Shown here piece after piece: positions 30,037-39,351 of a stretch of DNA of 64,000 nt (positions are counted from its first letter, which is position 1; each line of letters starts with the position of its first letter). Source of the stretch: Falcatimonas sp. MSJ-15 (GTDB lineage Bacteria; Bacillota; Clostridia; Lachnospirales; Lachnospiraceae); assembly GCF_018918265.1 (NCBI RefSeq), contig NZ_JAHLQC010000011.1, positions 1-64,000 of the forward strand, read 5' to 3'. A program made the position numbers and the translations under genes. Under the pieces are notes generated by a model. The model saw only the letters and a list, made by a program, of their open reading frames with translations. It did not search any database and was not told the DNA's origin.

Positions 30037-32477
30037 AGACAATAAGCAGGATTGCATATAGCAATGACAAAAAGAACAAGACAAGAAGTATACTGATTAT
30101 GATGTCCATATGTCTGACTACGATGCTGCTTGTGATTATCAGTACTGTGGGAAATGGAATGATCCGTTTACAGAAAAGTCAGGCGGCAGGCTCATATGGA
30201 AGCAATTATGGTTTGTTTGTCGCAGCAGATGCCTCGCAGTTAAAGGAAGTAAGCCGCCGTGCAGAAATAGATGCAATAGGAATTATGTGTACAGAAGGCA
30301 TCATAAAAGGCAACGAAAACGGTGGTTTTGTCTGCATGGATGAGACTGCAAGAAAAATGCTTCCCTATAATAAGGAATATGAGTTAAAGGAAGGAAAGTA
30401 TCCGGGGGGAATGCAGGAAATTGCCGCAGGAAGAGCATTTTTTAGTGAAATGGGATATGATGATGTAAAGGTCGGAGATACGGTTACACTGGATTACCGC
30501 GCAGGGATGCAGTCAGAATATAAGCCGGAAGAATTTGTTGTCAGCGGAATCCTATATGATCGGGATGAGTATACCATAGAGGCATCTTATGTTGCTTTCG
30601 GGTCACAGGAGTTTTATGATGAGCACGTCGCAGAGAATGACAGACAGTATAATATTTATTTTACTTTAAATGATTCTGCAAATGTATCTATGAATAATAT
30701 TGATTCGGTTATAAAGCAGATTGCAGCAGCTTGTGGGATCGAAGAAAAAAACGTTATAGTCAATGATCTCTATTTGCAATGGGTCTTGCAGCCGAGTTAT
30801 GAAACGATTGCGGTATGCGGGGTTTTGATTCTTGCAATTGTACTTTTCTCTGTTGTGGTCATTTATAATATTTTTCAGGTCGGTATTGCCAACAAGATAC
30901 AGGAGTATGGAAAAATCAAGGCTCTGGGAGCGACAAAAAAGCAGATGAAACAACTGATCTTCAGAGAGGGCATTTTTTTGACATTTTTTTCAATACCGGT
31001 TGGATTGCTTTTTGGCTTTCTGATTGCAAAATGCGGTTTTAACTGGCTGGTAGAACAGGGGAACCTTGTATCAACCCAAACTGGCTCTATGGAAGTTCAA
31101 AATCAGCAGGTGCCTCTGTTTTCCCTGCCTGTTATGCTTCTGTGTATTTTCGTATCATTTCTTACCGTTGCTTTGGCACTGCGTAAACCAATGAAAATTG
31201 TTTCACGGATTTCACCTATCGAAGCAACACGGTATTTAGAAAATGCAGAAACACAAAAAAAAGGAAAACGAAATGGCAGAAAAAATGTCACCGTGTTTTC
31301 TATGGCAATGGCAAATGTAACGGGTAATCCCAAAAGAACTATTGGTACTATCCTCACAATGGGTTTTTCTTGCGTATTGTTTGTGATTATCTCTAATTAT
31401 GTGGGAAATATTGACACGGAGCATGAAGCACGTCTTTCCGTTAATCATGGACAATTTGAACTGCAGCTTGACTATTCTGCTGAGTATGATGAAAGATATC
31501 CGGAGAATAATCTGGATACGATTCTTACGGATGATCCATTGAATGATTCGCTGATTGAAGAAATCAAAAGCATTCCGGGAGTAACAGATGTCATGACGAG
31601 AGAGATTGTCTCTGTAAATCTGAACGGAACAAGATTTCCGGCTGATATTGTGAGTAAAAAGGATTTTGATTTTATGCGCCAGGACGGGGATATTGGCTCT
31701 ATGGACTATGATCAGGCGGTAAAGAATGGTGATATTTTCTTTGGCTGGTCAACGTGGATGGAACAAGATGGATATGCTCCGGGTGAATCCATTGCATTTG
31801 ACTTTGAGAATGGAAGTGGAACCTATACCTATCAGGGAAAGATTGCAGGATCTTTTGTAAGTGCGGACACTTATCTTGTCATTCCGGAAGGTGTATATCG
31901 TTCCATGAATCCGAGAGGAACAGCTTATGGCTATCTGTGGGTGGACTGTGATAAAAAAGATGTGGCATCTGTAGAACAAAGTCTGAATACTTTGATTTCT
32001 AATACTTCGCATATAAAAATGGATACTTATCATGCGCAGTTACAATCTGCCGAATTTGCAAGCAGCATGATGAAGCTTGGCTGTTATCTGTTTATGGCTA
32101 TTGTAGGACTCATCGGGTTTATGAATATGGCGAATACCATGATCATGAATATTACGACAAAAAAGCAGGAATATGGTATATTACAGGCTGTGGGTATGAC
32201 AAATAAACAATTAAATTTATGCCTGCAGTTACAGGGACTGATGTTTACGGTTGGTACCATATGCGTAGCTTTGATCATTGGTCTGCCGCTCGGCTATGCA
32301 CTTTTTTCCTATGCAAAACATATGGGAATATTTGGAATGAATATCTATCATGTTCCAATCGTACCAATTTTTATTATGATTTTTTTGGTCGGTCTGTTGC
32401 AGATTGTACTTTCATGCGTTTTAAGCAGTAATCTGAAAAAGGAAACGCTGGTTGAAAGAATAAGGTATCAGGGATAG
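30033..32477 (+). CDS. FtsX-type ABC permease
   Basis: An 814-residue permease with two FtsX-like blocks, each with membrane helices (near residues 250-385 and 680-800), a separate central pair near 440, and large extracytoplasmic parts (about residues 40-245 and 455-680). NIFQVGIANKIQEYGKIKALG and NITTKKQEYGILQAVGMT are the coupling segments. ATG 30033 overlaps the ATPase stop. The double-FtsX layout matches export/resistance transporters more than the 10-helix BceB with its single extracellular loop, so the substrate is uncertain. Confidence 0.85.
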   Translation: MKTISRIAYSNDKKNKTRSILIMMSICLTTMLLVIISTVGNGMIRLQKSQAAGSYGSNYGLFVAADASQLKEVSRRAEIDAIGIMCTEGIIKGNENGGFVCMDETARKMLPYNKEYELKEGKYPGGMQEIAAGRAFFSEMGYDDVKVGDTVTLDYRAGMQSEYKPEEFVVSGILYDRDEYTIEASYVAFGSQEFYDEHVAENDRQYNIYFTLNDSANVSMNNIDSVIKQIAAACGIEEKNVIVNDLYLQWVLQPSYETIAVCGVLILAIVLFSVVVIYNIFQVGIANKIQEYGKIKALGATKKQMKQLIFREGIFLTFFSIPVGLLFGFLIAKCGFNWLVEQGNLVSTQTGSMEVQNQQVPLFSLPVMLLCIFVSFLTVALALRKPMKIVSRISPIEATRYLENAETQKKGKRNGRKNVTVFSMAMANVTGNPKRTIGTILTMGFSCVLFVIISNYVGNIDTEHEARLSVNHGQFELQLDYSAEYDERYPENNLDTILTDDPLNDSLIEEIKSIPGVTDVMTREIVSVNLNGTRFPADIVSKKDFDFMRQDGDIGSMDYDQAVKNGDIFFGWSTWMEQDGYAPGESIAFDFENGSGTYTYQGKIAGSFVSADTYLVIPEGVYRSMNPRGTAYGYLWVDCDKKDVASVEQSLNTLISNTSHIKMDTYHAQLQSAEFASSMMKLGCYLFMAIVGLIGFMNMANTMIMNITTKKQEYGILQAVGMTNKQLNLCLQLQGLMFTVGTICVALIIGLPLGYALFSYAKHMGIFGMNIYHVPIVPIFIMIFLVGLLQIVLSCVLSSNLKKETLVERIRYQG

Positions 32478-32561
32478 CAAGTAATATGTAATGAACTAGG
32501 TCTTAACGAAGAGGAGAAATAGATAACTTCCAGATTTGAAGTTGAAGGAGGGGCTTTCACT

Positions 32562-33005
32562 ATGATTAGAGAATTACGAAAAGCAGATATCGATATAGTT
32601 GCAGATATATGGTTGGATACCAATATAAAGGCTCATTATTTTATCCCTGCTCAATATTGGAAAAGAAATTTGGAACTTGTGAAAGAACTGCTGTTGCAGG
32701 CAACAGTCTACGTCTATGAAGATAATAATGAGATACAGGGCTTTATCGGAATGAATGGTGAATATATAGAAGGCATTTTTGTTTCTGAGGCAATGCAGTC
32801 TCAGGGCATTGGCAAAAATCTGCTGAATTATGTAAAGAATACAAGGAGCAAACTGCTTTTAAATGTATATCAAAAAAATATACTGGCCATATCTTTTTAT
32901 CAGAGAGAAGGATTTGAGATTCAGTATAGCGGCCTAGATGAGGCTACCGGGGAAAAAGATTATTTAATGGTATGGCTCCATTGCAACACATCGAAAGAAA
33001 AGTAA
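32562..33005 (+). CDS. GNAT-family N-acetyltransferase
   Basis: A 147-residue GNAT enzyme. The acetyl-CoA site is in FVSEAMQSQGIGKNLLNY (V-x-x-x-x-Q-x-x-G-x-G/A pattern), followed by NVYQKNILAISFYQREGF typical of the family. GAAGGAGGGG lies about ten bases upstream of ATG 32562. The acceptor is unknown; neighbours suggest it belongs to the same accessory stretch. Confidence 0.85.
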   Translation: MIRELRKADIDIVADIWLDTNIKAHYFIPAQYWKRNLELVKELLLQATVYVYEDNNEIQGFIGMNGEYIEGIFVSEAMQSQGIGKNLLNYVKNTRSKLLLNVYQKNILAISFYQREGFEIQYSGLDEATGEKDYLMVWLHCNTSKEK

Positions 33006-33021
33006 TATTTTTATCATTTAA

Positions 33022-33077
33022 CAGGATGCAAATTTTATGACAGGTTACGCATTTAACCTTTACGCATCCTGCTTTTT
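33022..33077 (+). terminator. Terminator after the first GNAT gene
   Basis: CAGGATGC pairs with GCATCCTG, enclosing an inner AGGTTA/TAACCT stem, and is followed by five T residues. Confidence 0.8.
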
Positions 33078-33151
33078 GTTATACTATATAAGCGTATTTT
33101 TAAGAGGAGCAAGTGGATGATTAGTTTATCGTAGTGAGAGGTGATGGAGAT

Positions 33152-33898
33152 ATGGATTATATAAAAGAAAAACTATATCAGCAGTTAGCAATTGACTATT
33201 GTTGTCAGGTTTCGGATATAAAGGATGATAAAAATCATTTTACGGAATATGAAAAACTTGAAGGCAGGAGAATCTTTGAAGAAGCTGATGAATGTATCTT
33301 AAAGGTGATTGCAGTAAATGGAAAGCTGATATTTACAGGAAAAAAGAGCATTGTTGATGTATGTCAACAGCAATTTTTAAATAAATCAGGTAATTGGTTT
33401 ATGGATGCTTCAAATTTTAGAAAACTGGATGAAATTTTGCAGAAAGAAGGATGCAGAGTTAAAACAGTTCATCCGTTTTTTATTCCAAAGGATGATAATG
33501 TGCAAGAAATAAATGGTATTGAAATAAAAAAATACAATCAGGAAGAAATTCTTCAATTTAAAGATGATGATAGGTTTGATGAAGCATTTTGTTTTAGTGA
33601 AGAGTCACCGGATGTACTTGCAGTTGCAGCAATTATAGATGATGAGATAGTAGGCATGGCAGGAGCTAGTGCTGATAGTCCTTCTTTTTGGCAGATTGGA
33701 ATCAATGTGAACAAGAATTTTGAGGGTAGGCATATTGCATCGGGACTTGTATCAATACTTAAAGCCGACATCCTCAAAAAAGGAATCGTGCCATATTATG
33801 GGACAAGTTTTTCAAATCTTGCATCACAACATGTCGCTGCAAAAGCAGGATTTGAGGTTGCATGGGTGGAATTGATTACAGAAAGAATGGAGAGTTAA
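33152..33898 (+). CDS. GNAT-family acetyltransferase with N-terminal extension
   Basis: A 248-residue protein. The C-terminal 120 residues are GNAT-like (AAIIDDEIVGMAGASADS, IGINVNKNFEGRHIASGLV, NLASQHVAAKAGFEVAW). The N-terminal half is unlike known catalytic domains and may recognise the acceptor. ATG 33152 has GAGAGGTG eight bases upstream; the frame begins at GTG 33134. The substrate is unknown. Confidence 0.75.
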   Translation: MDYIKEKLYQQLAIDYCCQVSDIKDDKNHFTEYEKLEGRRIFEEADECILKVIAVNGKLIFTGKKSIVDVCQQQFLNKSGNWFMDASNFRKLDEILQKEGCRVKTVHPFFIPKDDNVQEINGIEIKKYNQEEILQFKDDDRFDEAFCFSEESPDVLAVAAIIDDEIVGMAGASADSPSFWQIGINVNKNFEGRHIASGLVSILKADILKKGIVPYYGTSFSNLASQHVAAKAGFEVAWVELITERMES

Positions 33899-34128
33899 GT
33901 AATTATATTCCTGGTATTGCTGCTTATAGGAATTGTTCTATGCAGAAAATAAAAAGGTTGATTCTTTAAAGTAATTAACAAAAAAGGTTGATTCTGACAG
34001 ATACTTTTTATTGGACACCTTATATGATAATCTTTAGATATAGAAAAGAATTAGATAAATAATTCTAGAGAAACAATAAAAAACTCTATCAATTAAAGAT
34101 TTATCAAGATAAGAAAGGTGGATATGGT

Positions 34129-34455
34129 ATGGATAAGATGTATTTTACGATAGCAGGGTGTGGACATTATTATGGTAATAAGTTCATGGAAAAAGGAATG
34201 AAAGTTAAGCTTGAAAAAGAACCGGATAATAAGTTTGACAGTGAAGCAATTATGGTAAAAGTCAAAGGTCTTGGAAAGTGTGGATATGTTGCTAACAGTA
34301 CATATACTGTAAGAGGCGAATCAATGAGTGCAGGAAGGCTGTATGATAAGATTGGAGACAAAGCTAAAGGCAAGATTGTAGCAATTATTCAGGACTGTGT
34401 TATTGCAAAGATTACTGATACAGGAATTGAGAAAGACAAAGTAACATCTAGATAA
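34129..34455 (+). CDS. HIRAN-domain protein
   Basis: A 108-residue single-domain HIRAN protein (FTIAGCGHYYGNKF, KLEKEPDNKFDSEAIMVK, GKCGYVANSTYTV). HIRAN domains bind DNA ends or damaged/3' single-stranded DNA, usually fused to helicases; free-standing versions are common in Clostridia and lack a defined role. AAAGGTGGA lies six bases before ATG 34129. Confidence 0.75.
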   Translation: MDKMYFTIAGCGHYYGNKFMEKGMKVKLEKEPDNKFDSEAIMVKVKGLGKCGYVANSTYTVRGESMSAGRLYDKIGDKAKGKIVAIIQDCVIAKITDTGIEKDKVTSR

Positions 34456-34689
34456 GACTAATATAAAAGAAAAATTAAATCAATCATTAGTCAGAAAATC
34501 TATGACACGTAAGCTATTATCTAAAGTTATATAGAACATTAATAATTACTAGTTAAAAAGCCCGTTTAAAGGTAATTTAGCAGAAATCCAGTTAGCTTTA
34601 GCTAAGTGAGTGGATGAATGCGACAATCATAAACAGATTGTTCTAAAGCAATCGTCCGTTGCCGATAAATCAAATAAAGGAGATTTGTC

Positions 34690-34924
34690 ATGGGCGAATG
34701 GAAATCTAAAAATCATAGTAAATACTTATTACAGTATCAACTTATGCGACCTTGTTAGAACTATGAAAAGTTATACCACTTATCATATCTGGAAGAAATA
34801 TCATACTTATCTTTCTAAATTCTTTTGGAAAGAACATACCTTTTGGACGGATGGATATTTTGTATGTTCAGTTGGAAATGTCAGTGAAAAAATTCTAAAG
34901 GAATATATCGAAAAGCAATGGTAA
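34690..34924 (+). pseudogene. tnpA: IS200-type transposase TnpA, internally deleted
   Basis: A start with good ribosome-binding site (AAAGGAG before ATG 34690) gives MGEWKSKNHSKYLLQYQL, the TnpA N-terminus, then a stop. In another frame, LVRTMKSYTTYHIWKKYH through GYFVCSVGNVSEKILKEYIE is the TnpA C-terminal part with the catalytic Tyr helix. The middle, including the HUH (His-x-His) motif, is missing. A deletion with frameshift near 34745 explains this. Non-functional. Confidence 0.75.
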
Positions 34925-34938
34925 ATGTAAAATTATGG

Positions 34939-34967
34939 TTGACTATTATGTGGTAGTTCCCTATAGT
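34939..34967 (+). promoter_or_regulatory. Promoter ahead of the HTH fragment and tnpB
   Basis: TTGACT (34939-34944), 17 bases, TATAGT (34962-34967). It could drive the HTH fragment and tnpB. Confidence 0.65.
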
Positions 34968-35143
34968 ATAGTATATTAAGAAAAAGTACAGGATTGAGCC
35001 AAAGTAAGTTTTCTGCTTACTTTGGCATACCTACAGCAACATTACAGGATTGGGAGCACAAAAGACGTACTCCCCCACCATATATCATTGGTATGATGGC
35101 ACGAATATTAGAACTGGAAAAAGAACTTTCAGAGAAAGGATAA
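34967..35143 (+). pseudogene. XRE-type HTH protein fragment inside the IS
   Basis: After a stop at 34964-34966 the frame reads YSILRKSTGLSQSKFSAYFG, then IPTATLQDWEHKRRTPPPY and a short helix to TAA at 35141-35143. This is a helix-turn-helix domain of the HigA/XRE kind, but there is no ATG with a ribosome-binding site; a TTG at 34994 is the only in-frame start. Best read as a captured or truncated gene. It ends four bases before tnpB. Confidence 0.5.
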
Positions 35144-35147
35144 GATT

Positions 35148-36236
35148 ATGATTCAGAAAGCATATAAATTTCGATTATATCCAAACAAAGAACAAAGAGA
35201 ATATTTTGCCAAGACTTTCGGTTGTGTGCGTTTTGTATATAATCGTATGCTTGCTGAAAAGATAGCCTATTACGAGGAAACAGGTAAATCTTTGTCTGTT
35301 ACTCCTGCAAAGTATAAAACTGAATTTCCATGGCTGAAAGAAGTGGATTCCCTTGCACTTGCAAATTCACAGATGAATTTACAGAGTGCATATCGCAATT
35401 TTTTTCGTGATAAATCAGTGGGTTTTCCTAAATACAAGAGCAAAAAGAACAACCACAAAGCCTATACAACAAACAATCAGAAAGGTTCAGTTGCGATTGT
35501 TGGGAAATACATAAAGTTACCTAAGATTGGATATGTAAGGATAAAACAGCATCGTGGATTTATTGGTAGAATAAAGAGTGTTACGATTTCTCAAGTACCC
35601 AGTGGAAAGTATTATGTGTCAATACTTGCAGAAACAGAGCATATCGAGTTTCCACATACTGATAATAAGGTTGGACTGGATTTAGGAATTAAAGATTTAT
35701 GTATCGCATCAAATGGAGATAAGTTTGAAAACCCTAAGACATTAAAGAAATACGAAAAACAGTTGGTAAAATTACAACGTCAGCTTGCACATAAGGAAAA
35801 AGGCAGTGCCAATTTCTATAAAATGAAACGAAAGATAGCAAGATGCCATGAAAGAATTACAAATATCAGAAAAGATAATCTGCATAGAATTTCACATAAA
35901 CTAATCAACGATAACCAAGTGATAGTAAGTGAAAATCTAGCAATATCCAATATGATAAAAAATCACAACCTAGCAAAATCAATAGCAGACTGTTCATGGT
36001 ATGAACTAACACGCCAATTAGAATACAAGGCTGAATGGAACAATCGTCAGTATATAAAGGTCGATACATTCTATGCGAGCAGTCAGTTGTGTGGGTACTG
36101 TGGATATAAGAATCCAGATGTAAAAAATCTAGCAATAAGAATATGGTCGTGTCCTGTATGTGGGACAAAACATGATAGAGACCTCAATGCAAGTCAGAAT
36201 ATATTAGCAGAGGGACTTAGACTACTCTCTGCATAA
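35148..36236 (+). CDS. tnpB: TnpB RNA-guided nuclease (IS605 OrfB)
   Basis: A 362-residue TnpB. The RuvC triad is complete: Asp178 in GLDLGIKDL, Glu262 in VSENLAIS, Asp345 in [11 protein letters not shown]. The zinc ribbon has Cys315/318 (CGYC) and Cys335/338 (CPVC). The N-terminal wedge/REC begins [28 protein letters not shown] precedes ATG 35148. TnpB cuts DNA at sites matching the guide carried in the adjacent right-end RNA, favouring retention of the IS. Length and residues look functional. Confidence 0.92.
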   Translation: MIQKAYKFRLYPNKEQREYFAKTFGCVRFVYNRMLAEKIAYYEETGKSLSVTPAKYKTEFPWLKEVDSLALANSQMNLQSAYRNFFRDKSVGFPKYKSKKNNHKAYTTNNQKGSVAIVGKYIKLPKIGYVRIKQHRGFIGRIKSVTISQVPSGKYYVSILAETEHIEFPHTDNKVGLDLGIKDLCIASNGDKFENPKTLKKYEKQLVKLQRQLAHKEKGSANFYKMKRKIARCHERITNIRKDNLHRISHKLINDNQVIVSENLAISNMIKNHNLAKSIADCSWYELTRQLEYKAEWNNRQYIKVDTFYASSQLCGYCGYKNPDVKNLAIRIWSCPVCGTKHDRDLNASQNILAEGLRLLSA

Positions 36237-36347
36237 CACAAAATACAACTAGGGATGGTTCAAGCCCGAAGTTACGCTTGTGGAGTTAGTAGGTTACGAG
36301 GACGTTGAAGCAAGAAGCCACTAAGCTTTAGCTTAGTGGTAGTTCAC
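36237..36347 (+). ncRNA. Right-end (omega/re) RNA scaffold of TnpB
   Basis: The stretch after the tnpB stop is conserved-looking IS605 right-end sequence (GGATGGTTCAAGCCCG, GGTTACGAGGACGTTG). It ends in the hairpin CCACTAAGC-TTTA-GCTTAGTGG at 36318-36339 and AGTTCAC at 36341-36347. Known TnpB systems use this RNA as scaffold, with the guide being the host sequence just beyond the IS end, here starting about 36348. Coordinates are approximate; the RNA may begin inside tnpB. Confidence 0.7.
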
Positions 36348-36487
36348 GAGTATATAGCATATAGACTATAATATATGCATTGCACTTAGATGGGCTTTTA
36401 AAGTAGAATATAGAAAGTATATGTTGATACTAATGAAGGACATGACATAGTATAAGCATCAATGCTAATGGGAAGGTATGAGATAGA

Positions 36488-37582
36488 ATGGTTAGAATAA
36501 TACAACAAAAAAGAATCAGAAAGATAAAAAAACACATACAACTTATTTTTACAATAATATTAACAGTAATTATAGGAATAAGTGTAATGACAAACTTAGC
36601 AGGTTGTTCTAATCTTAACGATAAAAGTGCAAAAAGAGATTTTTTTGCAATGGATACATATATGCAGATTGTATGTTATGGTAAAGAATGTGAAGAAGCA
36701 GTAGACAAAGCAGAAGAGGAGATTAAGAGGTTAGAATTAATATTTGATACAAATAGAGAAGATAGTGAAGTTACAGAACTTAATAAATCTAAGAAGATTA
36801 ATGCAAGTAACGATATGTTAGAAGTTGTTAGAAGCAGTATAGATATATATATAAGTACAGATGGTGCATTCGATATAACATTAAAACCACTTATAGATCT
36901 GTGGGGATTTAGTATAGGAACTCTTAACATACCAACACAATCAGAGATAGATAACGAACTTATGGGCTGTGGCAGTGATAGAATAGTTACAGATGTAGAT
37001 GGAGATATAACAATAGGCGATGAACAGATGATAGATCTTGGCGGAATAGCAAAGGGATATGCGACAGACAGGCTTAAAGAGATATTAGATAGTTATGAGA
37101 TTACAAGTGCATATATGTCACTTGGAGGTAATATATATTGTTATAATAAAAAAGTTGATGGAACACTTTGGAATATAGGAATACGAAACCCAAAAGCAGC
37201 TGATGAGTCTGATTCGGATGGAGATTGTTATGCAAGTATTAGTGTAGCAGATAAAGCAGTAATAACATCTGGTGGATATGAGAGATATTTAACAGATGAC
37301 AAGACAGGTAAAAGATATATTCATATAATAGATCCAAAGACTGGAAGACCAAGCGAGAGTGATATCTTGTCAGCAACGATAGTATCCGAAGATGCAACAC
37401 TTGCCGATGGACTATCGACAGCATGTTTTGTAATGGGAAGCGAAGATGCGATTGCTTATTGGCAGCAGCATAGAGAAGAATTTGATATTATACTATATAC
37501 TATTGATAATAAAGTGATTGTGAGTAGTGGGCTTGAAGATAATATTAAGTGTTATATAGATAATATTCAGATTGTAAGATAG
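36488..37582 (+). CDS. apbE: ApbE-family FAD:protein FMN transferase (lipoprotein)
   Basis: A 364-residue lipoprotein. After a basic N-terminus and hydrophobic segment, LAGCSN (near residue 40) is a lipobox. The ApbE domain shows FAMDTYMQIVCYG, DGAFDITLKPLIDLWGF, DLGGIAKGYATDRL and HIIDPKTGRPSES. The enzyme attaches FMN to Thr/Ser of Rnf/Nqr-type or other extracytoplasmic flavoproteins using FAD. No target gene lies nearby. GGAAGGT is upstream of ATG 36488. Confidence 0.92.
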   Translation: MVRIIQQKRIRKIKKHIQLIFTIILTVIIGISVMTNLAGCSNLNDKSAKRDFFAMDTYMQIVCYGKECEEAVDKAEEEIKRLELIFDTNREDSEVTELNKSKKINASNDMLEVVRSSIDIYISTDGAFDITLKPLIDLWGFSIGTLNIPTQSEIDNELMGCGSDRIVTDVDGDITIGDEQMIDLGGIAKGYATDRLKEILDSYEITSAYMSLGGNIYCYNKKVDGTLWNIGIRNPKAADESDSDGDCYASISVADKAVITSGGYERYLTDDKTGKRYIHIIDPKTGRPSESDILSATIVSEDATLADGLSTACFVMGSEDAIAYWQQHREEFDIILYTIDNKVIVSSGLEDNIKCYIDNIQIVR

Positions 37583-37591
37583 AATGATGTC

Positions 37592-37626
37592 AGGGTCAAA
37601 AGGTCTAAACCCACGTGAGCTTGCAT
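37592..37626 (+). repeat. Truncated copy of the 59077 palindromic repeat
   Basis: AGGGTCAAAAGGT (37592-37604) then GCTTGCAT (37619-37626) have nearly the same order and spacing as 59077-59110. The rest of the repeat is missing here. Confidence 0.55.
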
Positions 37627-37649
37627 TGTATAACGTAGTCACAAAAATA

Positions 37650-37698
37650 AAAACAATACAAATCGCCTTCGTAGTAGCGAAGGCTTGTATTGTTTTTA
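37650..37698. terminator. Bidirectional terminator between apbE and the TetR gene
   Basis: AAAACAATACAA and GCCTTCG pair with CGAAGGC and TTGTATTGTTTTT, with A-rich and T-rich flanks. It serves the converging transcripts. Confidence 0.88.
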
Positions 37699-38262
37699 TT
37701 TCTTAAATAAATCAAAAAAAGTATGAGATATCATAAATTTATAACCTTCAAAAATATCATCCGCAGAGATTTTGTTGCCATGAATCTCAAAAAGCCAGCT
37801 TTTGATAACATTAACAATACCAATAGTATAGTATCTTGCGATAGTCTCAGGTCTAAACAGTTTGAGCTTCTGGTTATCAGCAACAGGATGTTTGTTTATA
37901 TATTTCATAAAAGATAGAAAGACATGTTCACCAAGCATTTCTTCAAAACTATTTTGTCCTGTTATTTTAAAAGCATTAGTGAAGAACTTCCTATCTTTAT
38001 CAATAGAGACAAAGATACATTTTAAAGCTTCAATTTCCATTCCCATATCAATAAGTTTATCTGTATTTTCAAAAATCTTTTTAACCATAATCCATTCAAG
38101 CAGATCATATTTGTCCTGAAAGTAGTAATAAAAAGTCGGTCTGATTACATTAGAAGAGTCTGTTATCATCTTTATGGTTATTTTCTCAAAATCATGAGTA
38201 AGCATTAATTCATAGAAACTCTCAGCAAGGAGTTCCTTGGTAATTTCTTTCTTTAGTTCCAT
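37696..38262 (-). CDS. TetR-family transcriptional regulator
   Basis: A 188-residue regulator. The N-terminal HTH (residues 5-50: ITIKMITDSSNVIRPTFYYYF with DKYDLLEW) is TetR-like, and the rest is the helical ligand domain of the DhaS/YbiH-like subgroup. It diverges only slightly from the minus-strand MntP-like gene upstream (80 bases away), which it may control. AGGAGATGTG precedes the start. Ligand unknown. Confidence 0.85.
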   Translation of the reverse strand: MELKKEITKELLAESFYELMLTHDFEKITIKMITDSSNVIRPTFYYYFQDKYDLLEWIMVKKIFENTDKLIDMGMEIEALKCIFVSIDKDRKFFTNAFKITGQNSFEEMLGEHVFLSFMKYINKHPVADNQKLKLFRPETIARYYTIGIVNVIKSWLFEIHGNKISADDIFEGYKFMISHTFFDLFKK

Positions 38263-38342
38263 AACACATCTCCTAAGAATATTTTATATTTTGCCTTGTT
38301 AAATAATAGCATATATAATAACATATTTACAATAACAGTTTA

Positions 38343-38915
38343 CTAAAAATATTTTATAAAGACATTTATAGAAGCAGCAAGTAGTAAAATACCACCAAGA
38401 ATATAAGCTTTATTCTTGTGTTCAAAACCGAAACGATATCCGGTATACAGTCCAAGTATAACTACAATTATAGTAGTTATCATAACGGATATTCCTTCTA
38501 ATAAGAGTTTAGTCTTTAAAAAACCAAAACCGATACCGGCAAAGAAAGCATCAACACTTGTTAGTAAAGCCCATAGGCATAATATTTTAACAAAAAAATT
38601 ATCTTCACGTTTTTCAAGAAAAGGTTTTTTGCTAAAACCTTTATATATCATAATTCCTCCAAGTCCGGCAAATATTACACCAGATAACATCTCTAGTGTA
38701 TGTGCAAGTTTTTGCGATTTATCTGCAAAGTCAGGAAGTATGGCAATAAGATCACCAAGAATAAGAGCTATTACTTGCCATATAGCAAAGATAGCACAGG
38801 ATTTAAAGACCTGTTTTGTAGGAATCTTTGATAAAACAGCACCTTTACATACCATAACAGCAAATATATCTAGTGAAAGCCCTATAGAGATCCAGATAAT
38901 CTCGATTAAACTCAT
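38343..38915 (-). CDS. MntP-like manganese efflux pump (DUF204 family)
   Basis: A 190-residue membrane protein with six predicted helices. The duplicated family motifs are SLDIFAVMVCKGA near residue 15 and TSVDAFFAGIGFGF near residue 117, each with the membrane-embedded Asp. MntP exports Mn2+; this diverged sequence may handle another cation. GAAAGGATTG precedes the ATG. It could form an operon with the TetR gene that follows it on the same strand. Confidence 0.75.
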   Translation of the reverse strand: MSLIEIIWISIGLSLDIFAVMVCKGAVLSKIPTKQVFKSCAIFAIWQVIALILGDLIAILPDFADKSQKLAHTLEMLSGVIFAGLGGIMIYKGFSKKPFLEKREDNFFVKILCLWALLTSVDAFFAGIGFGFLKTKLLLEGISVMITTIIVVILGLYTGYRFGFEHKNKAYILGGILLLAASINVFIKYF

Positions 38916-39351
38916 AAGATCAATCCTTTCATTATATTTTATTAGTTGGTTAATATTACAAAAATCTCAGTAAACACTATATCGCAAATTATAAGATTTG
39001 GAAAGTGCCAGTAAAAAATAAGTGTAGTTAAGGTTACTACATATTATAACTAATGTATAAAAAATAGAAAACTTAAATTTGAAAAAAGTTTTCCAAATGT
39101 AGGCAAAACTTAAAAAATTAATCTTTAAGAAATGAAATTGTAACAATTAGTTAATAAATAAAAGGTAAAAACCGTTTACATACATATATCGGAAACTAGT
39201 TGTGAAAAATAAGTGTAAATAAGGGAAAATTGGCGAAAAAAATATGAAAATTTACTAAAAAAAATATTTACAAACAACTTTTTATATTATATCATAGTAA
39301 ATGAAGTAAACAAGTTTGTTTAAGTAACTTAAAGATAAGGAGAGCGAGAGT
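38916..39351. other. AT-rich intergenic region
   Basis: About 435 bases without a gene. It is strongly A/T-rich with TTTACTAAAAAAAATATTTAC-like near-palindromic runs (39251-39270) and GTAAATGAAGTAAAC just before the surface-protein gene. It probably holds the promoters of the divergent MntP-like and surface genes; no consensus promoter was resolved. Confidence 0.5.

Larger units (their letters stand above)
34560..36347 (+). mobile_element. IS200/IS605-family element with decayed tnpA and intact tnpB
   Basis: A left-end hairpin (TTAGCTTTAGCTAA at 34592-34605), remains of tnpA, an HTH gene fragment, full-length tnpB and a right-end hairpin (CTAAGCTTTAGCTTAG at 36321-36336) run in the usual order. 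Left and right hairpins share their core. Exact cleavage sites were not resolved, so the ends are approximate. Without a working TnpA it can move only if another element supplies one. Confidence 0.75.

Noticed and set aside
33085..33100. Third copy of the ATATAAGCGTTATAT dyad
   Set aside because: Only the left part matches and the symmetry is lost. It is outside the element and probably chance.
34610..34924. 104-residue complete gene
   Set aside because: Its first half has no start signal. The C-terminal half is the end of a deleted TnpA whose true start is in another frame at 34690.
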